A stretch of 64,000 nucleotides of DNA from assembly GCA_016934935.1 (NCBI GenBank), contig JAFGRW010000106.1:62001-126000 (forward strand), in the 5' to 3' direction. Made by a program: the position numbers and the translations under genes. The DNA is from Spirochaetota bacterium. GTDB lineage: Bacteria; Spirochaetota; UBA4802; JAFGJZ01. Positions within the stretch are counted from its first letter, which is position 1. Each line of letters begins with the position of its first letter. The notes under the pieces are model-generated. The model did not search any database. It was not told the DNA's origin and saw nothing but the letters and a program-made list of their open reading frames with translations. Positions 1 through 8,957 of this stretch are shown here, piece after piece.

Positions 1-1004
1 TTTCATTGATAGTCTCAACAAAGTTGTCCAATAAGTATAACGAAGAGAAGATGGATAGTATTAATGATTACACTTCACGACAGAAAGAGATAATTGATGA
101 TATTCTTCATATCGCTAAAATAATTGATGTTAATTCAGAACAGGTTAAGGTTATTGTTGATGAGCTTGCAGAAACTGCGGCGCAGGTAAGAGCCGCAGTA
201 AACGAGATAGCAATGGGTGCAGATACGACAAGTGACAGTATACAAAAACAGTCCGAGTTAACCACAACAATACACCGTACAATCGAAAATACATCACGTT
301 TGGCAGAAGATCTTCGAAATATCTCATCATTAACGGTTGAAACAGTAAATGATGGGAAAAAAATTGTGCAGCAGCTTAGTGCTAACGGAAAAACTGTCGA
401 GCGGGAAAGCCGTTACAGTGTTGAATCCATGAGTGCATTAAAAGATAAATCGAATGAGATACAAAGTATATCAAAAATGATATCGGATATTTCTGAACAG
501 ACAAATCTTCTGTCGCTTAATGCAGCAATCGAGGCGGCACGGGCTGGTGAATCCGGTCGTGGTTTTGCTGTTGTAGCCGATGAGATATCAAAGTTGGCTG
601 AGCAGTCTAAGATGTCAGCCGGTGAAATTAATCATATAGTAAGCGATTTGCAAACAACAGCTGATAGATCACTTGAGGCTGTTGATAATTTAACACGAGT
701 AAACAGTGAACATTCGGTTTATGTGCAAAATACAGAAAATATATTAAATTCCATTACGCAAAAAATGGATGAAGTAAATGCGACAGTAATACTTGTAGAA
801 AAAAGAATCAATGAGATACTCGGGTCAAACGATCAAATTGTAGAAAGCATTATGAGTATATCACAGGTTGCCGAGGAGACCTCTGCGTCTTCCCAACTTA
901 CTACAGATATGACAAAACAGAATATCCACAGGTCTCAAAAAGCTACAGAGCTTGTAAGTGAATTGATGGAGTCTTCTAAAATGATGGATAAATATATTAA
1001 ATAG
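1..1004 (+). CDS. methyl-accepting chemotaxis protein, C-terminal part
   Basis: This is the cytoplasmic signalling part of a chemotaxis receptor, which controls the CheA kinase through CheW. The frame is open to the window edge, and a possible TTG at position 6 has no ribosome binding site, so I take the gene as cut at its 5' end. What remains is about 333 residues of nearly continuous coiled coil. The highly conserved hairpin tip ([16 protein letters not shown] followed by [18 protein letters not shown]) lies near residues 170-205, with methylation-helix-like stretches on both sides. No membrane segment, HAMP or sensor domain is visible; these would lie upstream. It ends before a bidirectional terminator shared with pgk. 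The family call is very safe; the ligand cannot be told. Confidence 0.93.
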   Translation, partial: SLIVSTKLSNKYNEEKMDSINDYTSRQKEIIDDILHIAKIIDVNSEQVKVIVDELAETAAQVRAAVNEIAMGADTTSDSIQKQSELTTTIHRTIENTSRLAEDLRNISSLTVETVNDGKKIVQQLSANGKTVERESRYSVESMSALKDKSNEIQSISKMISDISEQTNLLSLNAAIEAARAGESGRGFAVVADEISKLAEQSKMSAGEINHIVSDLQTTADRSLEAVDNLTRVNSEHSVYVQNTENILNSITQKMDEVNATVILVEKRINEILGSNDQIVESIMSISQVAEETSASSQLTTDMTKQNIHRSQKATELVSELMESSKMMDKYIK

Positions 1005-1050
1005 GGAAGAAATAATCGAAAAGTGAGAAATTAGTCGAAGCTTTAAATAA

Positions 1051-1086
1051 AAAATAAGACTGCTAACAGGCAGTCTTATTTTTTAT
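1051..1086. terminator. bidirectional intrinsic terminator
   Basis: A perfect 13-base-pair stem (1051-1063 with 1070-1082) closes a six-base loop. It starts with an A-run and ends with a T-run, so it can terminate transcription on both strands. It lies between the convergent chemotaxis receptor gene and pgk, just past both stop codons, which is where a shared terminator is expected. Confidence 0.9.
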
Positions 1087-1104
1087 TTTCTGCAGTTATA
1101 AAGA

Positions 1105-2310
1105 TTACTTGTCAAGAGCGGCAATACCCGGAAGAACTTTGCCTTCAAGATATTCAAGTGAAGCGCCGCCTCCGGTTGAAATATGAGAGAATTTATCCGC
1201 AAAACCAAGCTGTTCTGCTGCTGCTGCAGAATCTCCACCACCAATAATCGTAATGGCATCGAGCGAAGCGATTGCCTTACAAACTCCGATTGTACCCTGC
1301 GCGTAGTTCTCCATTTCGAAAACACCCATAGGTCCGTTCCAGACAACAGTCTTGGCTCCGGCAAGCTTTTCAGTAAATAGTTTTATGGAAGCTTCTCCAA
1401 TATCAAGACCCATCTCGTCATTGGCCATTTCGTCACACGATACAGTTCTGAATTCCGTATCGTTTTTAAATTCTTTTGCCGCAATTGTATCAACAGGAAG
1501 TATCAGCTCTACACCCTTTGACTTTGCCTTATCCATTAATGATTTGGCAAGATCAAGCTTGTCTTCTTCAAGAAGTGATTTACCTATATTTTTACCCATG
1601 GCTTTAAGAAAAGTGAACATCATGCCGCCACCGATAATAATTTTATCAGCCTTGTCTATCAGGCTCTCAATGACGCCTATCTTGTCAGAGACCTTAGCTC
1701 CACCTAGAATAGCGATTAGAGGTTTTTGCGGGTTATCAACAACTCCGCCTATAAATTTAATCTCTTTATCAAGAAGAAATCCGGCAGCTGATTCGATATG
1801 TTGTGAAATACCTACATTAGAAGCATGCTTACGATGCGCAGTTCCAAATGCATCATTTATAAAAACATCTCCTAAAGAGGCCCAGTATTTGCCAAGTTCT
1901 TCATCGCATTTAGACTCTTTTTTTACTTCCTGTCCATCGGCATAATCTTCAAAACGTGTGTTTTCGATCATCATAAGTTCGCCGTCTTTCAATTCGCTGA
2001 CAGCTTTTTCAACTTCGGCCCCTCTTGTGAAAGGGACAAATTTAACTTCTTTACCCAGATGCTCAGAAAGTTTTACTGCAACAGGTTTTAAAGATTTTGT
2101 TTTTTTGTCATCTTCACTTTTTATACGACCCAAATGTGAAATAAGGATGGCCTTACCGCCGTTTTTTAACACATAGTTAATGGAAGGAAGGGCTGCGCGA
2201 ATACGTGTATCATCTGTAATGACTCCGTCTTTTATAGGAACATTAAAATCAACACGCATCAGTACTTTTTTTCCTGAAATTTTTAGCGCCTCAATATTTT
2301 TTATAGCCAT
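1105..2310 (-). CDS. pgk: phosphoglycerate kinase
   Basis: Glycolytic enzyme that transfers phosphate from 1,3-bisphosphoglycerate to ADP, making ATP and 3-phosphoglycerate in the cytoplasm. The 401 residues are full length for bacterial Pgk. The N-terminal substrate-binding loop RVDFNVP is at residues 19-25, the nucleotide-domain signature [10 protein letters not shown] is near 205, and the C-terminal [10 protein letters not shown] and [14 protein letters not shown] motifs are intact. An AGAGG ribosome binding site lies seven bases before the ATG. The gene is followed by the bidirectional terminator and preceded by 132 bases that separate it from the UPF0182 gene on the same strand. A weak promoter may sit there (TTGACT at 2421-2416), but its -10 is poor. 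No other glycolytic gene is adjacent. Confidence 0.98.
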   Translation of the reverse strand: MAIKNIEALKISGKKVLMRVDFNVPIKDGVITDDTRIRAALPSINYVLKNGGKAILISHLGRIKSEDDKKTKSLKPVAVKLSEHLGKEVKFVPFTRGAEVEKAVSELKDGELMMIENTRFEDYADGQEVKKESKCDEELGKYWASLGDVFINDAFGTAHRKHASNVGISQHIESAAGFLLDKEIKFIGGVVDNPQKPLIAILGGAKVSDKIGVIESLIDKADKIIIGGGMMFTFLKAMGKNIGKSLLEEDKLDLAKSLMDKAKSKGVELILPVDTIAAKEFKNDTEFRTVSCDEMANDEMGLDIGEASIKLFTEKLAGAKTVVWNGPMGVFEMENYAQGTIGVCKAIASLDAITIIGGGDSAAAAEQLGFADKFSHISTGGGASLEYLEGKVLPGIAALDK

Positions 2311-2442
2311 TGATTAACCTCTTTACAGCCAAGCTTTGTAAGCCGGCATTGAAATATTCTTAAGAAAATGCATTACATTCTCTTGAAACTATTAAACCGA
2401 ATTAATGCACATATAAGTCAAGTGATATTTTTCACAAAAAAC

Positions 2443-5190
2443 CTACTCGTCTTTGGCCTGATCATCAAGCTTTTTTAAAACTTCACCAAGCTCGGACACG
2501 GCAGCACCGTATCCTTCAAAGTCACCCGAACGAAGCATGTTTTCGGCTCTGGTGTAAATTTCATAGGCCTGACGACTCAAGCTCTTAACGCTTTCCGATA
2601 TTACTGACTTAGCTTTATCTGTGTCTGAGTCTGTGTCTAATTCTGATGCCGGGGAGTCCTCGGACGCACTCATTGTAGAGCCGAAAGTTTTTTCAAGAGC
2701 TTTCGTAAGTGTCTCTTCCATCACTATACTATCTCTGAAACAGACAATTACCTGTTTCAGTTCCGGCATTTCACTGCTTTCTGCTTTAAGGTAGAGTGGT
2801 TCCACAAAAAGTAGCGATTCGTTGATAGGGATTGCAAGCATGTTGCCACGAATAACACGAGATCCTTTTTGGCTCCATAATGAAAGTTGTTTGGAGATAT
2901 CCGAATCCTGGTTTATTCTTGCTTCAAGCTGCATTGGACCGTAGCTTAATTTCTCTTTGGGAAGTCTGTAAAGTGTCATCTGTCCGTATTTATCGTTGTC
3001 ACATCTGGCGATGAGAAAGCCCAGCATGTTATTTTTTTGAAATGGTGTGAATGGAAGCATAAGAACAAACTCGGTCTCGGTTTCTCCGGGAAGTTTTGTT
3101 ATTAGATAATAGCTTTCCATAAGTTGTTCGCTACTATCGTATATCTGTTTGGGAAGCTCCCACATGTCCTCATTGTTATAAAAAACATTGGCATCGGTCA
3201 TATGATAACGTAATAACATCTGTGCCTGAATATCGAACATAGTTTCAGGATATCTAAGATGCTTTTTAATATCTTCTGGCATTTTTGATAAAGGTGAAAA
3301 AATTTCCGGAAAAATCGAGGAATAGGTTTTAATTATTGGATCATTATCATCATTTATATAAAAATTTATATTTCCATCGTAAGCGTTAATAACGATTTTA
3401 ACAGAGTTTCTTACATAGTTTGTTTTATTCCCGTTCAGTGGAGTGGAGTATGGAAAACCATCACTGATAGTGTAGGCATCAATTATGTAATATAGTTCAC
3501 CATTATCCGAAATTATTATATAAGGATCGGTATCTATTTCCAAAAAAGGAGCTATGCGTTTGGCCATTTTTGTTATATTACGAAAATAGTGAATTCTTGA
3601 TTTATTCGATATATTGTTAGATATTAATATGTTAATATCTGAAAAAGATAAGGCATAAATAAGTTTCTTGAAAAAAGAATCAAGAATCACGCCACCAGTT
3701 CCTTCGTAAGTGTTATAACTGTTTGTATCACCCGATGGATAGTCAAATTCTCCGGGATTCACTTCGGAGTTTGTAATTATATAATCATTATTATGCTCGC
3801 CATAATAAATTTGCGGGCGCGTAATATCTATAAAATCAGATTGTGGTGGGATATTTTTTATAATAAGGTCGGGTTGTCCTTCGGTTGTTACTCTATCAAC
3901 CCGGTTCATGACTACACCGTAACCATGAGTATATACAAGATGATTATTAACCCATGTTTGAGAATTAGGGGCAAGTTCTGAATTTAAAAGTTCACGTCCG
4001 GCAATATTCACGGCACTAAGTTTTCCGTTTATTTCATAACGGTCAACATCAACGTCCATAAAAGAGTAGTAAGGTTTTAAGCCCTGTAGCTGGTTATATG
4101 TCTGTTTTAATGGTCTCCAGTCCCAAAGCCTGATATTCGAAAGAACGTCCTGGTTATTTTCTATATCTTCTTTTGATAACTGACCGTTATTCTCAAATTC
4201 ACGGATAGTAATATCTGATAAACCATAGGCAAGTCTCGTAAATTTAATATTGTTTAAAATAAAGGGGCGTTCACGTTCCAACTCGTTGGGTTCAACTGTA
4301 AAACGTTGTTGAAAAGATGGTACAATAGATCCTAAAAGGATGAAAAGTGCAAAGGTAGAGCCGGCAGTCAGAAGCGCAAATTTTACGGTTTTTCTGAATA
4401 TGGAGACAATAATAAGAACCGAAGCTATTATGGCAAGGATCATACAGACCCGGTATGCAAATAGCTGGGAATGAACAGCTGTATAACCGGCTCCGAAAAA
4501 TTTTCCTCTTTGAGTGAACAGTATGTCAAAAGCCGAAAGGTAGTAACCTGCCGAAATAATAAGCATAAAAAGTGAACCAAGAACAGATAGATGAGCTCTT
4601 GCAGGTTTTGAAACAGCGGGCCGTCCAAATTTGAAACTGATACCACCGAAAAGAATATAAGAGAAAGCGGTAACGATTGAAATCAGTATTAAAGTTCCGA
4701 TAAACCAACCATGAATAAAATTATAAAAAGGTAGAGAAAAAAAGTAAAATTCAACCGGTCGATTGAACACGGGATCAACCGGAAGGCTGCCGGAGTTTGA
4801 ACTATTAAAATAGATCAGTATTTCGCTCCAGAATGGTTTAGCTCCCGACCCCATAATGTATGCAAGTAAAACTAAAACAGCAAATATCACAACAGTAATG
4901 TACTTGGTGTTTTGCAGGGGGGGGGGAAGGTAGCGAATTACAGAAGAATAAGCGTTATGCTTTCCTCCCGAGAGTCTTATTACTATAAAAGTATTAATCG
5001 AAATAATTATTAGAAAAATTGTCGCAAATATCAGTTTAACTGTGAGACCTGTAATAAAAAGAGTAAAGAATGTTTTAAGGTTCTGGTAATGATCAAACCA
5101 CCAGTAATCTGTGATAAAAGTTCCAGTGTTAAGAAGAACATATATTAAAAAAATGAAAATAGCTGCTGTTACCGAAATACGTTTATTCAT
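2443..5190 (-). CDS. UPF0182 family large membrane protein
   Basis: Large integral membrane protein of unknown function. The N-terminal ~320 residues hold about seven hydrophobic segments (for example ITAAIFIFLIYVLL-like at the start, and LLTAGSTFALFILLGSIVPSF before the soluble part). The rest is a large, probably extracytoplasmic, domain with the family-typical LERERPFILNNIKFTRLAYGL and LWDWRPLKQTYNQLQ stretches, ending in an acidic serine-rich linker and a helical tail. I chose the ATG at 5190 because GGAG lies six bases upstream; the longer 933-residue reading lacks one. Length (915) fits the family. The coding strand carries a run of ten C near codon 89, which encodes Pro-Pro-Pro just before a membrane helix and could slip. 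The 6S RNA candidate is transcribed toward this gene and ends about 190 bases upstream. Confidence 0.88.
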   Translation of the reverse strand: MNKRISVTAAIFIFLIYVLLNTGTFITDYWWFDHYQNLKTFFTLFITGLTVKLIFATIFLIIISINTFIVIRLSGGKHNAYSSVIRYLPPPLQNTKYITVVIFAVLVLLAYIMGSGAKPFWSEILIYFNSSNSGSLPVDPVFNRPVEFYFFSLPFYNFIHGWFIGTLILISIVTAFSYILFGGISFKFGRPAVSKPARAHLSVLGSLFMLIISAGYYLSAFDILFTQRGKFFGAGYTAVHSQLFAYRVCMILAIIASVLIIVSIFRKTVKFALLTAGSTFALFILLGSIVPSFQQRFTVEPNELERERPFILNNIKFTRLAYGLSDITIREFENNGQLSKEDIENNQDVLSNIRLWDWRPLKQTYNQLQGLKPYYSFMDVDVDRYEINGKLSAVNIAGRELLNSELAPNSQTWVNNHLVYTHGYGVVMNRVDRVTTEGQPDLIIKNIPPQSDFIDITRPQIYYGEHNNDYIITNSEVNPGEFDYPSGDTNSYNTYEGTGGVILDSFFKKLIYALSFSDINILISNNISNKSRIHYFRNITKMAKRIAPFLEIDTDPYIIISDNGELYYIIDAYTISDGFPYSTPLNGNKTNYVRNSVKIVINAYDGNINFYINDDNDPIIKTYSSIFPEIFSPLSKMPEDIKKHLRYPETMFDIQAQMLLRYHMTDANVFYNNEDMWELPKQIYDSSEQLMESYYLITKLPGETETEFVLMLPFTPFQKNNMLGFLIARCDNDKYGQMTLYRLPKEKLSYGPMQLEARINQDSDISKQLSLWSQKGSRVIRGNMLAIPINESLLFVEPLYLKAESSEMPELKQVIVCFRDSIVMEETLTKALEKTFGSTMSASEDSPASELDTDSDTDKAKSVISESVKSLSRQAYEIYTRAENMLRSGDFEGYGAAVSELGEVLKKLDDQAKDE
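4917..4926 (-). repeat. run of ten C inside the UPF0182 gene
   Basis: Ten consecutive G on the + strand read as C on the coding strand, spelling three proline codons plus the first base of a Leu codon near codon 89 of the UPF0182 gene. All other G/C runs I noticed in the window stop at seven. A gain or loss of one base would truncate the protein near its N-terminus, so the tract may act as a phase switch or may simply be unstable. Confidence 0.9.
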
Positions 5191-5383
5191 AGATTGCTCC
5201 ATAAGATATAAGTTGGTGTTGATAATATATTGATAGGTTAACATTATTTACTATGATAAGTCAACCCGGATATTCAGAAATAAGATAAAGTATCCTTAAA
5301 CGGCAAGAAAAAACAGTAGACATAAAGCCTGTTTACGGCGGGATATATTTCTAATGAAATTGGGTAGTTCAAAGGTATGTTGT

Positions 5384-5555
5384 AAAAACCCGCGTTTGCC
5401 GTGAGAAAAAAGCCGCTCTTAACCTGTAGTACAGGTGGGTTCCCTCACAGACAATTCAGCAGTCCCTTTCGGGCATGGCCTACAGATCTGAATATTGAGA
5501 TCCCTGAGCTTAAATAGGTTAAAGGGCATTAATCCTAACACGAACAACGCAGGCT
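5384..5555 (-). ncRNA. ssrS: 6S RNA candidate
   Basis: On the minus strand this stretch folds like 6S RNA, the regulator that mimics an open promoter and binds housekeeping RNA polymerase. The closing stem pairs 5553-5546 with 5389-5396 (one mismatch), then a 3x3 internal loop, then 5542-5539 with 5400-5403. The two strands read TGCGTTGTTCGTG and CACGGCAAACGCGGG, which resemble the conserved 5' TGTTCG and 3' CGGCA ends of 6S RNAs. A large central bubble follows, with a small hairpin ACCTGTACTACAGGT on its 3' side and an apical arm closed by ATTCAG/CTGAAT. Five T follow the 3' end. The length, about 170 bases, is usual. The + strand reading has no such motif match. A covariance-model search would settle it. 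Confidence 0.68.
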
Positions 5556-5560
5556 TGGAG

Positions 5561-5590
5561 TCAATAGACCAGCCTGTAAATAGTCGTCAA
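5561..5590 (-). promoter_or_regulatory. sigma-70-like promoter of the 6S RNA candidate
   Basis: Read on the minus strand, TTGACG (5590-5585) is followed after 18 bases by TATTGA (5566-5561). Transcription would start about seven bases on, at roughly 5555, exactly at the base of the predicted closing stem. The promoter lies inside the leader of the divergent radical SAM gene. Confidence 0.5.
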
Positions 5591-5617
5591 GAAAATTTTA
5601 TATTTGCTGGAGTAAAG

Positions 5618-6748
5618 ATGATTAAATCTGATAGCATAAAAGCCGTAATCTATAACAATTCCGAGGTAAATGAATATGTTGACAGGTTTTTGAATTTGCA
5701 GAATGTCGATTACTATTGTTATGACAGTGATGATGAGTTAAATCGAATAATTGCCAATGTCAGTAAAAAAAATGAATCAAAAGAAGTGATAATTTTTAAA
5801 AAGTTTTTAGGCAGAATATTTCAGATGTGCCCTGGAACTCCGGAAATGATATGCTGTAACTATCGTCTGGTAAATACCGGATTTAACTGCCTTTATAATT
5901 GCGCTTACTGCTACTTGCAGATTTATCTGAATTCATTTGGTATACAGCTTTTTTCAAATATGGATCAGCTTTACAGTCATATTGATCCTTTTTTTGATCA
6001 GATAAAAAGTGATTATATTTATAGGATAGGGACTGGTGAATTTACCGATTCACTAATGTTTGATGACTTAACCGGAATTGGTAAAAAATTAATTGAGATT
6101 TTCGCTTCTTATCCATCGATTATGCTTGAACTGAAGACAAAATCTTCGAATATAGATCATCTTCTTGACATTGAAAAAAAAGGTAATAGCGTAATAGGCT
6201 TTAGTATAAACACGGATACTAATTCAAAACTTTACGAAGAGGGTGCCGCAACAGTCAAGGAGAGGCTAATAGCAGCCGGAAAAGCGGCAAAAGCAGGTTA
6301 TTATACGGCGTTTCATTTTGATCCGGTAATTATTTATGATAATTGGCAGGAAGAGTATCTGGCTGTTGTCGATATGCTTTTTGATTATCTGCCGGTAACG
6401 TCGATAGCATGGATATCCATGGGGGGGTTCCGTTATCAGGGCTCTTTTATAAAAACAGTACGGAATAATTTTCCGGGTGAGAGGATGAGTACTGGCGAAT
6501 TTTTTCCATGTAAAGATATGAAATACAGGTATCAGTGGCATTTGCGTTCTAAAATCTATAGAACTCTTAACGATGCCATACGGTTAAAAACTGATCATCC
6601 TTATGTTTATATGTGCATGGAGAGTTCAGAGATGTGGCAAGAGGTGTTCGGAAAGAATTTCGAGACATCTGAACATCTGGAAAAAGATTTTTCTGATCAT
6701 CTGCGGAATATGCTTGTCATGGATAAGAGACTAAGTATAGATAATTAA
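5618..6748 (+). CDS. SPL-like radical SAM protein
   Basis: Member of the radical SAM superfamily that resembles spore photoproduct lyase, the enzyme that reverses UV thymine dimers in spores. The 376 residues include the cluster motif C91-x3-C95-x2-C98 in the context NCLYNCAYCYLQ, preceded by MCPGTPEMICCNYRLVNTGFNC, both typical of SPL-like proteins. True spore lyases have a hydrogen-donating Cys about 43-50 residues after the cluster; here that region reads YRIGTGEFTDS without Cys, so repair by the same chemistry is doubtful. The start at 5618 has GGAG seven bases upstream; a longer reading from 5495 would run through the 6S RNA candidate and is rejected. It stands alone, divergent from the 6S RNA. 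Substrate unknown. Confidence 0.82.
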   Translation: MIKSDSIKAVIYNNSEVNEYVDRFLNLQNVDYYCYDSDDELNRIIANVSKKNESKEVIIFKKFLGRIFQMCPGTPEMICCNYRLVNTGFNCLYNCAYCYLQIYLNSFGIQLFSNMDQLYSHIDPFFDQIKSDYIYRIGTGEFTDSLMFDDLTGIGKKLIEIFASYPSIMLELKTKSSNIDHLLDIEKKGNSVIGFSINTDTNSKLYEEGAATVKERLIAAGKAAKAGYYTAFHFDPVIIYDNWQEEYLAVVDMLFDYLPVTSIAWISMGGFRYQGSFIKTVRNNFPGERMSTGEFFPCKDMKYRYQWHLRSKIYRTLNDAIRLKTDHPYVYMCMESSEMWQEVFGKNFETSEHLEKDFSDHLRNMLVMDKRLSIDN

Positions 6749-6972
6749 TATATGCTTAAATACTTTTGCGGGTACAGTTTATAAATAGAAATATTGAATT
6801 CGAAAATTAGAGGAATATTCAAGATTTAAAAATAATCTATATTTCGGTAATGTTAATATGATTATATTAGTGTATGTATTGATAAAAATATCTAACTATG
6901 AAAAATATATTTATTAATCATAGATATGTTTATTATTGGAAAATACAAATATTTAAAGTACTAGAGGTTAAT

Positions 6973-8091
6973 GTGGGTATTGAAATCAGTGATTTATTAA
7001 AAAAAATATCAGTTCTTGCTACAAAAGCTTATGAAACCTATAACGGAATCGGAATTGACGGGAAGAAGAAGCAGCTTGAAAAACTTGAGAGTATGACATA
7101 TACCGATGGGTTCTGGAACGACAAAGAAAACAGTGCTCAGGTAAATAAAGAGATCAGTATTCTGAAAAAAAAAGTTGATCCCTGGGAACAGATAATTACT
7201 GACATTAAGGACGCAAAGGAATTACTTGAAGTTGCCGCGGAAGAGGGTGATGCTAACTTGATAGAAGAAATTACCGAGCAGCTAAACCACTTCGAAGAAC
7301 GTTTTGAGAATCTTGAAAATCTTGAATTATTATCAGGAGAAGATGACTTAAACAATGCTTTCATAACCGTACACGCAGGTGCTGGCGGTACAGAATCACA
7401 GGATTGGGCCTTAATGCTTTTACGTATGTATATTCGTTGGGCCGAGAAATCAGGATATGATGCGGAAACCATTGATTATATGGCGGGTGAAGAGGCTGGA
7501 ATTAAACAGGCAACCGTTTTAATAAAAGGTGACTATGCTTATGGACTGTTAAATTGTGAAGCCGGGGTGCATCGGCTTGTTCGTATTTCACCGTTTGACT
7601 CGAACAAAAGAAGACATACATCGTTTGCTTCTGTTGAGGTGCATCCTGAAATATCTGAAGATATTGATATCGATATAGTTGAAGCTGATTTGCGAATAGA
7701 TACATACCGCGCTTCGGGAGCAGGTGGTCAACATGTTAATACGACTGACTCTGCCGTAAGGATAACTCACATCCCATCAGGTATTGTTGTTTCTTGTCAA
7801 AATGAGAGGTCTCAGCATAAGAACAAGGCGTCGGCAATGAAGGTTTTAAAATCAAAGCTGTACGAGAAGCAAAAGATTGAGCTGCAGGAACGTATAGATG
7901 AAAAGGCCGGAGAAAAAAAGGATATTTCATGGGGAAGCCAGATACGCTCCTATGTTTTTCAGCCTTATACCATGGTAAAAGATCACCGTACAGGTGAAGA
8001 GACGGGAAGTGTGGAGTATGTGCTTGATGGTGATATTACAAAATTTATATATGCTTATCTGCGTTTTAAAAATACACAGAAGAGTGATTAA
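6973..8091 (+). CDS. prfB: peptide chain release factor 2
   Basis: Class I release factor that recognises UGA and UAA stop codons and triggers peptide release on the ribosome. The 372-residue protein has the stop-codon recognition tripeptide SPF (in VRISPFDSNKRRH) and the catalytic GGQ loop (SGAGGQHVNTTDSAVRITHIPSG, near residue 250). I choose GTG at 6973, since GAGG lies five bases upstream; a 25-residue extension to an ATG at 6898 has no binding site and unlike sequence. In many bacteria prfB has an in-frame UGA near codon 25 read by a +1 shift for autoregulation; here the frame is continuous through that region, so this control is absent. The stop overlaps the ATG of the next gene (TAATG). 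Confidence 0.97.
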   Translation: MGIEISDLLKKISVLATKAYETYNGIGIDGKKKQLEKLESMTYTDGFWNDKENSAQVNKEISILKKKVDPWEQIITDIKDAKELLEVAAEEGDANLIEEITEQLNHFEERFENLENLELLSGEDDLNNAFITVHAGAGGTESQDWALMLLRMYIRWAEKSGYDAETIDYMAGEEAGIKQATVLIKGDYAYGLLNCEAGVHRLVRISPFDSNKRRHTSFASVEVHPEISEDIDIDIVEADLRIDTYRASGAGGQHVNTTDSAVRITHIPSGIVVSCQNERSQHKNKASAMKVLKSKLYEKQKIELQERIDEKAGEKKDISWGSQIRSYVFQPYTMVKDHRTGEETGSVEYVLDGDITKFIYAYLRFKNTQKSD

Positions 8092-8933
8092 TGAGTAAAA
8101 GAGATGAGTTGATAGACGATTTTACCAACCTGGATTACGGATTTTCGAGGTTAAAAATTGACCGTAACCGTAGTGATGGAATATTTTTGAATATTTTTGA
8201 CGCGGGTGGTATTAGATATCTGATGAAAAAATGCGGTTTGCATGACCATCTCAAAAAAAAGAGATTCTATCCCTATACCATAATTGTTTTTCGGGATGAA
8301 AATGATATTCATAACTTGCGAATTCTAGAGAGCGAGCGAAATGTACCATTGGTAGATTTACGCGTATCTGAGAAAAGATTTGTCAAGACAGGTTTTGACG
8401 GGCAAACCCTGTCTTTTGATATGGTCGCCATTGAATGGCTTTCGACTCGTGATCCAAGACTCTTCACTTTTAAGTCAAATCGGCCGCAGTTACCGGGGCA
8501 GACTCATCCTTCACTGGGTTGTCTTTCTCTTATGATGAAGATGATGTATCTCTGCTCACGGCGAATACATAAGGATGCATTTATGGATGTACCGGACCAT
8601 CTTCATCTGGCTCTTATGTATTCGAGTTTCTTTCATTTTCTTGATCCCGCTGCGGAAGCTGTAATAAGAGCTGTTAAAAGAGGATTGAAAGGTTATAGTC
8701 TTTCAGAAATTGCCTGGGGTGCAGTAACGGGCTCGATTTTTGATAAAAAAACAGGTGAGCTTTTTGTATATAAACCTTCCGAGCAGCTGTATCCGGTTTC
8801 AAGAAGGATGAAGAGATACTTCTCTTCAAAATCATATCAGGAGGCCGTAAAAAACAGTAATCCCGGTCAGTTCACACTAAACCGGGATAATCTAAATAAA
8901 AAGATAGAATCCGCGAAAAAAAAATACTTATAA
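8091..8933 (+). CDS. conserved hypothetical protein coupled to prfB
   Basis: I do not recognise this 280-residue protein. It is soluble, basic at the C-terminus (ending in Lys-rich NKKIESAKKKYL), with no signal peptide or membrane segment. A notable segment is PGQTHPSLGCLSLMMKMMYLCSRR near residues 139-162, with His, Cys and Met residues that could form a functional site; the flanking DAFMDVPDHLHLALMYSSFFHFLDPAAEAVIRA looks helical. Its ATG shares one base with the prfB stop, so translation is probably coupled and the two genes form an operon. It ends convergent to the flagellar chaperone gene, with no clear terminator. The coupling could mean a role near translation, but that is only inference. 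Confidence 0.75.
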   Translation: MSKRDELIDDFTNLDYGFSRLKIDRNRSDGIFLNIFDAGGIRYLMKKCGLHDHLKKKRFYPYTIIVFRDENDIHNLRILESERNVPLVDLRVSEKRFVKTGFDGQTLSFDMVAIEWLSTRDPRLFTFKSNRPQLPGQTHPSLGCLSLMMKMMYLCSRRIHKDAFMDVPDHLHLALMYSSFFHFLDPAAEAVIRAVKRGLKGYSLSEIAWGAVTGSIFDKKTGELFVYKPSEQLYPVSRRMKRYFSSKSYQEAVKNSNPGQFTLNRDNLNKKIESAKKKYL

Positions 8934-8957
8934 CGGTACTCAATTTCAGGAGATATG

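Noticed and set aside
1352-1945. Open frame of 197 codons on the + strand inside pgk
   Set aside because: It is antisense to a certain gene, Ser/Leu/Ile-rich as expected for a mirrored frame, and has no ribosome binding site.
2391-2421. Promoter of pgk
   Set aside because: TTGACT is acceptable, but the only -10 (TTTAAT) lies at 19 bases; too weak to list.
5384-5555. Riboswitch or 6S RNA on the + strand
   Set aside because: The pairings exist on both strands, but the conserved TGTTCG and CGGCA ends, the promoter and the T-run fit only the minus strand; no cobalamin, TPP, SAM or SRP motif is present.
5495-5617. N-terminal extension of the SPL-like protein
   Set aside because: It runs through the structured RNA and its promoter, lacks a ribosome binding site, and the ATG at 5618 has a good one.
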